DNA of 20,457 nt, from NCBI GenBank assembly GCA_023409175.1, contig JAEYIG010000125.1:1-20457 (forward strand). Direction: 5' to 3'. Shown here one piece after another: positions 1 through 6,901 of this stretch. The position numbers were made by a program, and so were the translations under genes. The notes beneath the pieces are model-generated. The model was given only the letters and a program-made list of their open reading frames with translations, was not told where the DNA came from and did no database searches. This DNA is from Pseudomonadota bacterium. GTDB lineage: Bacteria; Pseudomonadota; Gammaproteobacteria; Burkholderiales; Burkholderiaceae_D. Numbering within the stretch: position 1 is the stretch's first letter; every line of letters starts with the position of its first letter.

Positions 1-30
1 CCTCTGGTCGCTTCCTTGCGGATCAAGTAA
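1..30 (+). CDS. C-terminal end of an upstream gene, possibly an endonuclease/exonuclease/phosphatase family protein (partial)
   Basis: The first reading frame gives nine codons, PLVASLRIK, followed by a TAA stop at 28-30, five bases before the clsB start. Endonuclease/exonuclease/phosphatase (EEP) family proteins commonly end in a serine-aspartate-histidine-proline strand followed by a short hydrophobic segment. Genes of that family (ybhP-like) often lie directly upstream of clsB (ybhO). The residues seen and the tight spacing fit that arrangement, but nine residues cannot prove a family. The assignment is an inference from context, and the fragment could also be non-coding. Confidence 0.35.
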   Translation, partial: PLVASLRIK

Positions 31-35
31 AAGGA

Positions 36-1202
36 ATGCGCGTCGTCCGTTACACATCCGACAATCATCTGACGCTATTGCAAAATGGCGAGGATTTTTT
101 CCCGGCATTGCTCGACGCCATCGAAGACGCACATTCCGAGATCTATCTCGAGACATACATCTTTTATCCGGATGAAGTGGGCCGCAGGGTCATTGACGCA
201 TTGAAAAGGGCGGCAGCAAGAGACGTTCAGGTTCACGTCATCCTTGACTGGCTCGGAACGGGGCGGAAACTGTGTCATTTGCTTAACCGGGAATTTCTTG
301 CTGCCGGTATAGAGTGTCACGTATTCAATCGGTGGTTCCGTCGGGGATTTGTCCGCTTGCACCGGAAAATATGTGTCGTCGACCATCAGATCGCTTTTGT
401 CGGCGGTATCAATATCCTGAACGATTACCGTTATGACTATAACAAGAAATCGCAGCTCACTTACCCGCGCCAGGATTTTGCCGTCCAGATAGAAGGGCCG
501 CTGTCGATGCGGATTTATCAGGAAGCCATCCGGCTCTGGGAACAGACCGGAAAAATGACCTTGTGGGAACGTTTCGACCGATATCGTGCCATCATCCGTA
601 CCCGGGAAAGATTTCGCCGTTCAAAAACATCACTTGCCGGGTTCATTGTCCGCGACAATTTCAGGAACCGGCGCACAATCCAGCGAGCGTATCTGCGTGC
701 CATGGGGCAGGCGCGAAAACAGATTCTTCTTGCGACACCTTACTTTGCCCCCGGGCGGCGGTTCAGGAATGCACTCGCTTCTGCGGCGTCCAGAGGGGTA
801 GAGGTCATCATTCTCATTGGCAGCGGTGAATTCTGGATTCAGGATTCGGTGGCTCAGTCCTTTTATCCCAAATTGTTGAAAAGCGGGATCAGGATATTTG
901 AATACAACAAGACCCAGTTTCATGGAAAAGTCGCCGTGATTGACGACATTTGGGCGACGGTCGGTTCCAGCAACTGCGATGGGCTGAGCCTTTTCCTGAA
1001 TCATGAAGCCAATGTCGTTGTCAGGGATGCCGATTTCGCCAGAACCCTGCGCAAAGACATCGAGGCTGCCATAGCGGAATCGGTGGAAATCTGTCCTGAA
1101 AGCTTTGCCAACCGCCCCTGGTACAAACGGCTCTGGTACGATACCGCTTATGTAATTTACCGTTTCATTATGCGGACGATTACCTGGGGTGACTATACCT
1201 GA
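36..1202 (+). CDS. clsB: Cardiolipin synthase B-like phospholipase D family protein
   Basis: This 388-residue protein has two phospholipase D HKD motifs. The first is HRKICVVD (H109, K111, D116), followed by GGIN. The second is HGKVAVID (H296, K298, D303), followed by the GSSN signature. Each HKD half contributes to one active site that transfers a phosphatidyl group, making cardiolipin at the inner membrane. The N-terminal stretch LLQNGEDFFPALLDAI resembles the start of E. coli ClsB, and there is no N-terminal transmembrane pair as in ClsA, so the ClsB type is favoured. The C-terminus has a hydrophobic aromatic segment (WYKRLWYDTAYVIYRF) that may touch the membrane. The frame stays open to the window edge, but ATG 36 is the only plausible start seen. 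The AAGGA at 31-35 abuts that ATG with no spacing, so ribosome binding is unusual. ClsC or another PLD-type phosphatidyltransferase is the main alternative. Confidence 0.88.
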   Translation: MRVVRYTSDNHLTLLQNGEDFFPALLDAIEDAHSEIYLETYIFYPDEVGRRVIDALKRAAARDVQVHVILDWLGTGRKLCHLLNREFLAAGIECHVFNRWFRRGFVRLHRKICVVDHQIAFVGGINILNDYRYDYNKKSQLTYPRQDFAVQIEGPLSMRIYQEAIRLWEQTGKMTLWERFDRYRAIIRTRERFRRSKTSLAGFIVRDNFRNRRTIQRAYLRAMGQARKQILLATPYFAPGRRFRNALASAASRGVEVIILIGSGEFWIQDSVAQSFYPKLLKSGIRIFEYNKTQFHGKVAVIDDIWATVGSSNCDGLSLFLNHEANVVVRDADFARTLRKDIEAAIAESVEICPESFANRPWYKRLWYDTAYVIYRFIMRTITWGDYT

Positions 1203-1210
1203 ACGGGTTT

Positions 1211-1240
1211 TTGGCACGGCACCAATATTCCCTGTAAAAT
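1211..1240 (+). promoter_or_regulatory. Probable sigma70 promoter of rnpB
   Basis: TTGGCA (1211-1216) and TAAAAT (1235-1240) are separated by 18 bp. Transcription would start about 7-8 bases downstream, which coincides with the predicted 5' end of the RNase P RNA near 1248. The -35 element begins only nine bases after the clsB stop codon, so rnpB has its own promoter and need not depend on clsB read-through. Both hexamers match the consensus at four or five of six positions. Confidence 0.7.
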
Positions 1241-1247
1241 AGATGCC

Positions 1248-1565
1248 GAAGCAAGCCAGACAGCCGCCGGTTTCCAATGCCTTGCAAAGGAAACGGGAGG
1301 AAGGTCCGGACACCACAGGACAGGGTGACGGTTAACGGCCGTCCGCTGAAAGGCGAGGAACAGGGCCACAGAGACGAGCGTATTAAGTTACGGTGAAACG
1401 CGGCAACCTCCACCTGGTGCAATTCCAAATAGGCACGCGATGAGGCGGTCCGCGGAGCGTGCGGGTAGGAAGCTCGAGTGCAGGAGTAATCCTGTGCCTA
1501 GATGAATGGCTGTCATAGTACCGCTTGCGGTACCGTAACAGAATCCGGCCTATCGGCTTGCTTTA
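1248..1565 (+). ncRNA. rnpB: RNase P RNA, bacterial class A
   Basis: This is the catalytic RNA of ribonuclease P, which matures tRNA 5' ends together with the RnpA protein. Helix P1 is formed by 1249-1257 (AAGCAAGCC) and 1555-1563 (GGCTTGCTT). Conserved core blocks are present in order: GGAGGAAGGTCCGGA (1296-1310), AGGGCCACAGAGACGAG, GGTGAAACGCGGCAACCTCC, CAAATAGG, the GGT of the CCA-binding loop inside GCGGGTAGG (about 1464-1466), CCTAGATGAATGG, and ACAGAATCCGGCCTATCGG. The RNA is only about 317 nt long. The P12 arm is reduced to a four-base-pair stub (1379-1382 with 1389-1392), whereas related RNAs carry a long hairpin there. Helix P4 has a G-C pair where an A-U pair is normal (see findings). 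The 3' end runs into a T-rich tract (1561-1586) without a separate terminator hairpin that I could recognise. Ends are estimated to within a few bases. A location near mraZ is also known in other proteobacteria. Confidence 0.95.
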
Positions 1566-1666
1566 TTTTCTTCTTTTTGATTTTTCCCCTGTTTATCCAA
1601 ATTCCCTCTCTGACGATTCCCCATTTTCTATCCCGTCGCTTACTGCTGAGTTGCGTTTACACCCAA

Positions 1667-1709
1667 ATGCAAAGTATTTGATTTTGCATAAATCCATGTG
1701 TTTGCATAA
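1667..1709. repeat. Three TTTGCAT / ATGCAAA sites upstream of the mra promoter
   Basis: ATGCAAA (1667-1673) is an inverted copy of TTTGCAT (1683-1689), and a third forward copy lies at 1701-1707. The two forward copies extend to a 9-bp direct repeat TTTGCATAA (1683-1691 and 1701-1709). A degenerate copy, TTTGCAC, is at 1761-1767. The sites lie about 130-170 bp upstream of the candidate mra -35 element. Clustering suggests a protein binding region, but the sequence is AT-rich and no regulator is identified. Confidence 0.4.
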
Positions 1710-1788
1710 GGAAGTGCTTTCAATATGCCTTCTAAGTAATTAATTTATTTGGTTATTTATTTTGCACTATTGCGCTTGATCATCGTCT

Positions 1789-1801
1789 AAGTCATTGACT
1801 T
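1789..1801. promoter_or_regulatory. 13-bp palindrome upstream of the mra promoter
   Basis: AAGTCATTGACTT is a perfect palindrome with 6-bp arms around a central T. It lies 35 bp upstream of the candidate -35 element (1837), about 70-85 bp before the expected transcription start. That is where an activator or upstream repressor could bind. No regulator can be named from this sequence. Confidence 0.35.
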
Positions 1802-1836
1802 CATTAAGAATTTTTCAATTTATTAACAAAAAGCCC

Positions 1837-1865
1837 TTGACCACATAATAAGCATCTAATAAAGT
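1837..1865 (+). promoter_or_regulatory. Candidate mra (dcw operon) promoter
   Basis: TTGACC (1837-1842) and TAAAGT (1860-1865) are separated by 17 bp, with five and four consensus matches respectively. Transcription would begin near 1872, inside the MraZ box array, leaving a leader of about 80 nt before the mraZ GTG. The -10 element overlaps the first MraZ box by one base. That arrangement fits the known autorepression of the operon by MraZ. The -10 is weak, so the assignment is good but not certain. Confidence 0.6.
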
Positions 1866-1899
1866 GGGTAAAAGTGTGAAAAAGTGTGTTTTTGTGGGT
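1865..1899 (+). promoter_or_regulatory. MraZ operator with four boxes at 10-bp spacing
   Basis: Boxes TGGGT (1865-1869), TGTGA (1875-1879), TGTGT (1885-1889) and TGGGT (1895-1899) are each separated by five A- or T-rich bases, giving an exact 10-bp period. MraZ is known to bind direct repeats of TGGGN separated by 5 nt upstream of its own gene. The two outer boxes match that consensus, while the two inner boxes carry T in place of the second G. The array covers the -10 and the expected transcription start, which suits repression. Confidence 0.85.
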
Positions 1900-1953
1900 T
1901 GAATTTTATACTCCATCGCTTTCTTCAAACCGCAACCATAAAGGATATTAAAA

Positions 1954-2382
1954 GTGTTTCAAGGGGCTTCGTCAATCAGTCTGGATGCAAAAGGAAGGAT
2001 GGTCATTCCTGCCAAGCATCGTGACGCGCTGTCACTTCAGTGTGACGGACGCGTGACACTGACGCGCCATCCGCATGGTTGCCTTTTGTTTTTCCCCCGG
2101 CCGGTATGGGAATCTCATCGTGAAAAAATTGCGGCATGGCCCATGTCTGCGCGTGCATGGCAACGGATCTTTCTGGGCAACGCTTCTGACGTGGAAATCG
2201 ATTCGGCGGGCAGGATTCTGATCGCGCCGGAATTGCGTCAGGCAGTCGGGTTGACCAGGGATGTGATGTTGTTGGGAATGGGCAGCCATTTTGAAATCTG
2301 GGATGCGTCCCGGTTGCAGGAAAACGAATCGGAAGCGATCGCTTCCGGAATGCCAGAGGCGTTACAGGATTTTTCATTTTAA
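1954..2382 (+). CDS. mraZ: Transcriptional regulator MraZ
   Basis: This 142-residue protein contains two tandem AbrB/SpoVT-type (SpoVT-AbrB) half domains, each with the DxxxGR-like signature: DAKGR at residues 11-15 followed by MVIPAKHR, and DSAGR at 83-87 followed by ILIAPELR. The length is as expected for the family. MraZ forms a ring-shaped oligomer and represses the dcw operon by binding repeats at the promoter, and a matching four-box operator lies 55 bp upstream. The start is a GTG preceded by AAGGAT at 1941-1946, with an eight-base spacer. The N-terminus [11 protein letters not shown] matches MraZ proteins. It is the first gene of the long operon and is followed by rsmH after 17 bp. 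Confidence 0.97.
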   Translation: MFQGASSISLDAKGRMVIPAKHRDALSLQCDGRVTLTRHPHGCLLFFPRPVWESHREKIAAWPMSARAWQRIFLGNASDVEIDSAGRILIAPELRQAVGLTRDVMLLGMGSHFEIWDASRLQENESEAIASGMPEALQDFSF

Positions 2383-2399
2383 GTGGCAGGGTGAAATAA

Positions 2400-3359
2400 G
2401 TGCCGGAATTGACTCATGATTCGGTATTGCTGAAAGAGGCGGTGGATGCTCTGGCAATTGAAGGCGATCGGATAGATGGAATTTTTGTTGATGGAACATT
2501 CGGGCGGGGAGGTCACAGCAGATTAATTCTTGAACATTTGGGGAATAAAGGGCGACTTATCGCATTCGACAAGGATCCTGAAGCGATTCATGAGGCGGAG
2601 AAAATAACTGATCCGCGTTTTGAAATAGTGCATAAAAGTTTCGCGGATCTGGGCGAGGTTCTTGAAGAGAAGGGCATCGGGATGATTGACGGAATTTTGC
2701 TGGATCTCGGTATTTCATCGCCACAGGTCGAAGACGCGGCCCGGGGCTTTTCTTTTCGCCTGGATGGACCGCTTGATATGCGCATGGATTCCACCAAAGG
2801 ATTGTCTGCGGCCGAATGGCTGGCCGTTGAATCGGAAGAAAAAATAGCGGAGGTTATTCATCAATATGGGGAAGAACGGTTTGCTTTTCAGATTGCAAAG
2901 GCGATTGTTGCTTGCCGGACCATCAAGCCCATTGATAGTACGAAACAGCTTGCCGAAATCGTGGCAGGGGCAGTCAAGACTTTTGAAAAGGGCAAAAATC
3001 CGGCCACGCGCACATTTCAAGCTATACGGATTTTCATCAACAGAGAACTTGAGGAATTGGAAATAGGCTTGCAGTCTGCCTGGGATCATTTGCGATTGAA
3101 CGGCCGGATGTCGGTCATCAGTTTCCATTCTCTTGAAGACCGGATAGTGAAACAGTTTTTATCGGGCAGGGCAACGCTTGAAATGCCTGACCGGCGTCTG
3201 CCGATCAGGGCGATTGATTTGCCACAGCCTGAAATGAAATTGCTGGGCAAGAAAAAACCCTCGAAAGCCGAAGTGAGTAAAAATGCACGCTCACGTTCGG
3301 CTATTTTGCGTATTGCAGAGCGGGTTTTGGCTGGAAATGGACGACGGGATGAAGCTTAG
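2400..3359 (+). CDS. rsmH: 16S rRNA (cytosine(1402)-N(4))-methyltransferase RsmH
   Basis: This 319-residue S-adenosylmethionine-dependent enzyme (also called MraW) methylates N4 of C1402 in the ribosomal decoding centre. The SAM-binding motif [10 protein letters not shown] is at residues 31-40, followed by FDKDP, the catalytic-region block [16 protein letters not shown] and PLDMRMD. The C-terminal part has [16 protein letters not shown] and [15 protein letters not shown], both characteristic of the family. The start is a GTG, with AGGGTG about seven bases upstream. [17 protein letters not shown] aligns with the usual N-terminus. The 3' end overlaps ftsL by 11 bp, so the two are probably translationally coupled. 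Confidence 0.97.
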   Translation: MPELTHDSVLLKEAVDALAIEGDRIDGIFVDGTFGRGGHSRLILEHLGNKGRLIAFDKDPEAIHEAEKITDPRFEIVHKSFADLGEVLEEKGIGMIDGILLDLGISSPQVEDAARGFSFRLDGPLDMRMDSTKGLSAAEWLAVESEEKIAEVIHQYGEERFAFQIAKAIVACRTIKPIDSTKQLAEIVAGAVKTFEKGKNPATRTFQAIRIFINRELEELEIGLQSAWDHLRLNGRMSVISFHSLEDRIVKQFLSGRATLEMPDRRLPIRAIDLPQPEMKLLGKKKPSKAEVSKNARSRSAILRIAERVLAGNGRRDEA

Positions 3360-3621
3360 ATTGCCTTTCATCCTGGCGGTTTTGCTCGCTGTATCGGCCC
3401 TGTTGCTGGTGAATTCCCAGTATCAGGCCCGAAAGCTGTTTATCGCTCTGGAGTTCGCGCAGTCGCAGACGAGGCAGCTGGAAATTGAATGGTCGCAATT
3501 GCAGTTGAAACAATCGACGTTGAGTAAGCATGCACGGATTGAAGAAAAATCGGTAAACGAGCTGAACATGATTCGCGTGACTCCTGCCAATACTCAATTT
3601 TTGAAAATGACACCACCATGA
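3349..3621 (+). CDS. ftsL: Cell division protein FtsL
   Basis: From ATG 3349 this is a 90-residue bitopic protein. It has a very short cytoplasmic N-terminus, a transmembrane helix at about residues 5-21 ([17 protein letters not shown]), then a periplasmic heptad-like region ([20 protein letters not shown] onward) expected to form a coiled coil with FtsB. The FtsQLB complex relays the activation signal to FtsW and FtsI at the septum. The frame stays open further upstream, with ATGs at 3337 and 3283, but 3349 puts the membrane helix at the usual distance from the N-terminus and gives the normal length for betaproteobacterial FtsL. ATG 3337 (four residues longer) is a real alternative. The gene starts inside rsmH and ends in an ATGA overlap with ftsI. 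Confidence 0.9.
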   Translation: MKLRLPFILAVLLAVSALLLVNSQYQARKLFIALEFAQSQTRQLEIEWSQLQLKQSTLSKHARIEEKSVNELNMIRVTPANTQFLKMTPP

Positions 3622-5390
3622 TACGCAATATAAAATTCATGAAAAATTCCCGTGTTGCTGCGGCAAAGGGGGTGTCTTTTTCTGCGACTCCGGAACTGAA
3701 GGTCAATTTGTCTCCATGGCGTTCTAGGCTCGTTCTATTTATGCTCTTTCTGGCGTTTGCCGGGTTGATTGCCAGAGCCTTGTGGCTTCAGGGCATTTCG
3801 ACGGATTTCCTGCAGAAGCAGGGTGAATCGCGCTACGCGAGAACGCTTGAATTGCCAGCTACGCGAGGCAAGATTCTCGACAGGAACGGTCATGTGCTGG
3901 CTTCCAGTGTTCCGGTCAAGGCGATCTGGGCGATTCCGGAAGACGTATTGACGCAACCAAAGGAAAAAATCAGCAAGCTGGCTTCTTTGCTCGGCATGAC
4001 TGAAAGCAGCCTTTATGCAAAACTGGATTCTGACAAAAGCTTCGTTTACCTGAAACGTCAGGTCGATAACGAAGTGGCAGACGAGATCGTCAAGCTGGGG
4101 ATTGCCGGTATCCAGACAAGAAAAGAATACAAGCGTTTTTACCCTGAAGGCGAAGTGATGGCTCACGTTGTGGGATTTACCAACGTCGAGGATATCGGTC
4201 AGGAAGGGATTGAACTGGCATCACAGACCCTGCTGGCAGGTGAAAAAGGCAGCCGCCGGGTCATCAAGGACCGGTTGGGGCATATCGTCGAGGATATGCG
4301 TGCAGTCAAGGAGCCCCTGGACGGCAAGGATCTCGTTCTGTCCATCGACAGCAAATTGCAATATATCGCTTACAAGTATCTGAGCGAGGCCGTCGAAAAA
4401 CACAAGGCGAAAGCCGGCAGTGCCATTGTCCTGGATACCCATACGGGTGAAGTGCTGGCCATGGTCAACCTGCCGAGTTTCAATCCGAATGACCGCCGTC
4501 ACCTGACCGGTGCGCAGTTGCGTAACCGGGTCATGACGGATACGTTCGAGCCCGGTTCGATCATGAAACCGTTCTCGGTAGCGCTGGCCATGGAAAAGGG
4601 ATTGGTCAAACCGACGACAATGATCCCCACCGGAAACGGGAAACTGACGATCGGAACGGCAACGATTGGCGATACGCATTCGAACGGTACCATTTCTGTT
4701 GCCCAGGTTATCGAAAAATCATCCAATATCGGTACGGCGAAGATCGCGCTGATGATGCAGCCGCTGGAAATGTGGGAGATGTTCACTTCCCTCGGTTTCG
4801 GCCAGCAACCCCGTTTCGGGTTCCCGGGAGCGGTGGCTGGCCGTGTCCGTCCTTATAAATCGTGGCGCCCTATCGAACAGGCCACGATGAGCTATGGTCA
4901 TGGCATCTCGGTTTCGCTTTTCCAGATTGCCCATTCCTACATGATTTTTGCGCGTAACGGTGACACCATTCCCCTTTCTTTCCTGAAGCGAAATGAAGTG
5001 CCAGCCGGACAAAGGATCATCTCCGAAAAGACTGCCAAAGACATGCGTCAGATGCTCGAAATGGTGACGAGTGAACAGGGGACTGCCCGCCGGGCACAGG
5101 TCTCCGGCTATCGGGTTGCCGGCAAGACCGGAACTGCCTACAAGATCGAAGGCGGACGTTATGTCCGGAAATATGTCGGTTCCTTTGTCGGATTCGCGCC
5201 TGCGTCCGATCCGCGCGTCGTTATCGCCGTCATGATCGATGAGCCGACGGCGGGCCATTACGGCGGCACCGTTGCAGGCCCGGTTTTTTCGGCAGTGGCT
5301 GCAGATACCCTGAGAGCAATGAATATTGCACCGGACGCAAAGATTGAGGATGTCCTTGCGGCCAACAAGCTGGCGAAAGGGGGCATGTGA
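3618..5390 (+). CDS. ftsI: Penicillin-binding protein 3 (septal peptidoglycan D,D-transpeptidase FtsI)
   Basis: This 590-residue class B penicillin-binding protein crosslinks septal peptidoglycan. It has a cytoplasmic tail of about 37 residues, a transmembrane anchor at about 38-52, a PBP dimerisation/pedestal domain (from LPATRGKILDRNG), and a C-terminal transpeptidase domain. Active-site motifs are S314-I-M-K317 (catalytic Ser314), S368-S-N370, and K503-T-G-T506. All are intact, and the length fits FtsI. The start overlaps the ftsL stop in ATGA. An alternative ATG seven codons downstream would remove only part of the tail. FtsI works with FtsW, encoded further along. Its stop overlaps the murE start region (TGATG). 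Confidence 0.97.
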   Translation: MIRNIKFMKNSRVAAAKGVSFSATPELKVNLSPWRSRLVLFMLFLAFAGLIARALWLQGISTDFLQKQGESRYARTLELPATRGKILDRNGHVLASSVPVKAIWAIPEDVLTQPKEKISKLASLLGMTESSLYAKLDSDKSFVYLKRQVDNEVADEIVKLGIAGIQTRKEYKRFYPEGEVMAHVVGFTNVEDIGQEGIELASQTLLAGEKGSRRVIKDRLGHIVEDMRAVKEPLDGKDLVLSIDSKLQYIAYKYLSEAVEKHKAKAGSAIVLDTHTGEVLAMVNLPSFNPNDRRHLTGAQLRNRVMTDTFEPGSIMKPFSVALAMEKGLVKPTTMIPTGNGKLTIGTATIGDTHSNGTISVAQVIEKSSNIGTAKIALMMQPLEMWEMFTSLGFGQQPRFGFPGAVAGRVRPYKSWRPIEQATMSYGHGISVSLFQIAHSYMIFARNGDTIPLSFLKRNEVPAGQRIISEKTAKDMRQMLEMVTSEQGTARRAQVSGYRVAGKTGTAYKIEGGRYVRKYVGSFVGFAPASDPRVVIAVMIDEPTAGHYGGTVAGPVFSAVAADTLRAMNIAPDAKIEDVLAANKLAKGGM

Positions 5391-6901
5391 TGAGTAAGGC
5401 TCTTCAACTGGCGCCCATTGTCAAATGGATAAAAGAAGTCTGTCCTGACGGGCAACTGTATTCCGATTCACGTGAAATCAAGCCTGAAAGCGATCCCGTT
5501 TTCTTCGCGTATGAAGGTGATTCGGCAGATGGAAGAAATTACATTGCCAAAGCAATTGAGAACGGCGCCAAGGCCATTGTGTATGAATCATCGGATTTTG
5601 ACTGGAATCCGGAATGGAAAGTGCCACATCTTGGCATAACCGGCCTGAAAGCCAACGCTGGCCCGATTGCTGATGCCTATTACGGCTCACCGGCCCGTTC
5701 CATGACGATTATTGCCGTCACTGGAACAAACGGAAAGACGTCCACGACTCAATGGATCGCGCAGGCCTTGTCGAGCCTGGGCAAAAAGACTGCCGTTATC
5801 GGGACGCTGGGCGTTTCCGTTTTTGAAGACGGCACAAGCGGTGACAGTGAAGAAACAGGTTATACGACACCAGATCAGGTCCAGTTACAAAGAATTCTTG
5901 CCGAGCTGCATTCGCAGGAGGTGAAATGTGTCGCTATTGAAGCGTCTTCTATCGGAATCGATCAGGGCAGGTTGAATGGCCTGACGATCGATATTGCCCT
6001 GTTTACCAATTTCACGCGTGACCATCTCGATTATCACCATGACATGGAATCGTACAAGGCGGCCAAGCGTCGCCTGTTTGCCTGGCCTGGATTGAAACAT
6101 GCCGTTTTGAATCTTGATGATGCAATGGGGCTGGAGCTGGCTGGAGAGCTGAAATCGAAAATGGCGCTGACAGGCTATTCCATCAATGATAACAAGGCAG
6201 ACATACCCGTTTTGAAAGCGGTCGACATTCGCAACCGGACAAGTGGCGACGAGTTCAGGATCGAATCTTCTTATGGCGATTCCAAAATCAGGACTCATCT
6301 GATCGGCCGTTTCAATGTCAGTAATGTTCTGGGTGTCCTGGGTGTTTTGCTTGCATCAGGTATCGAGTGGGATGCTGCAGTCCAGTCACTGGCAACGCTC
6401 ACCGCTCCTCCCGGACGCATGCAACAGATGGGTGGCAAGGAAGCGCCGCTTGTCGTGATTGATTTTGCCCATACGCCCGATGCACTGGAAAAAGGATTGT
6501 CCACCCTGCGCCACGTCGCCAGCGATCGAAACGGGAAGCTGTGGTGTATTTTCGGATGCGGAGGCGACCGTGATCACGGCAAACGTCCCGTCATGGGTGA
6601 GAAAGCAGAGTCGGCCGATGTCGTGATCGTCACGAGCGATAATCCACGCAGTGAAGATCCGCAAAAGATCATGGAAGAAATCGTTTCCGGCATGACGAAA
6701 GACCCGATCAAAGTGGAAGACAGGGCTACGGCTATCCTGACGGCCGTCAAGCAGGCATCCAGGAACGACGTCATTTTCGTGGCTGGCAAGGGACATGAAA
6801 CGTATCAGGAGGTCAAAGGCGTGAAAAGGCCTTTTGCGGATGCGGACCATGTCGCGCTGGCATTGGCATCCCGTCTGACAACCCAGAAGGTGGAGCCATG
6901 A
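5390..6901 (+). CDS. murE: UDP-N-acetylmuramoyl-L-alanyl-D-glutamate--2,6-diaminopimelate ligase MurE
   Basis: This cytoplasmic Mur ligase of 503 residues adds the third amino acid to the stem peptide using ATP. The P-loop GTNGKTS lies at residues 112-118. TRDHLDYHHDME is the central-domain block. The C-terminal DNPR at 417-420 is the established specificity motif for meso-diaminopimelate, so the third residue is predicted to be m-DAP, as in other Gram-negatives, rather than lysine. I chose ATG 5390 because an AAAGGGGG sequence (about 5376-5383) lies at good distance and the ATG shares its A with the ftsI TGA. A GTG at 5387 in the same frame would add one residue. It ends in an ATGA overlap with murF. 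Confidence 0.96.
   Translation: MSKALQLAPIVKWIKEVCPDGQLYSDSREIKPESDPVFFAYEGDSADGRNYIAKAIENGAKAIVYESSDFDWNPEWKVPHLGITGLKANAGPIADAYYGSPARSMTIIAVTGTNGKTSTTQWIAQALSSLGKKTAVIGTLGVSVFEDGTSGDSEETGYTTPDQVQLQRILAELHSQEVKCVAIEASSIGIDQGRLNGLTIDIALFTNFTRDHLDYHHDMESYKAAKRRLFAWPGLKHAVLNLDDAMGLELAGELKSKMALTGYSINDNKADIPVLKAVDIRNRTSGDEFRIESSYGDSKIRTHLIGRFNVSNVLGVLGVLLASGIEWDAAVQSLATLTAPPGRMQQMGGKEAPLVVIDFAHTPDALEKGLSTLRHVASDRNGKLWCIFGCGGDRDHGKRPVMGEKAESADVVIVTSDNPRSEDPQKIMEEIVSGMTKDPIKVEDRATAILTAVKQASRNDVIFVAGKGHETYQEVKGVKRPFADADHVALALASRLTTQKVEP

Larger units (their letters stand above)
1566..1953. other. Gene-free AT-rich region between rnpB and mraZ
   Basis: These 388 bases hold no convincing gene. The first part is pyrimidine-rich and the rest is AT-rich. 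Elements visible inside are three TTTGCAT-type sites (1667-1707), an odd 13-bp palindrome (1789-1801), a sigma70-like promoter (1837-1865), four MraZ boxes (1865-1899), and the mraZ ribosome binding site AAGGAT (1941-1946). The low GC compared with the flanking genes fits a regulatory region, not decayed coding sequence. Confidence 0.8.

Noticed and set aside
630..1316. A 228-codon minus-strand frame opposite clsB
   Set aside because: It is antisense to the HKD-containing clsB and runs into the rnpB promoter and 5' end. No plausible start signal or family.
1525..1743. A 72-codon + strand frame in the rnpB-mraZ spacer
   Set aside because: Its first part lies inside the 3' strand of RNase P RNA, it has no ribosome binding site, and its composition follows the AT-rich spacer. 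No family resemblance is seen.
3283..3348. A longer FtsL starting at ATG 3283
   Set aside because: It would place 22 extra residues ahead of the membrane helix, deep in rsmH, without a ribosome binding site or family similarity. ATG 3349 or 3337 fits better.
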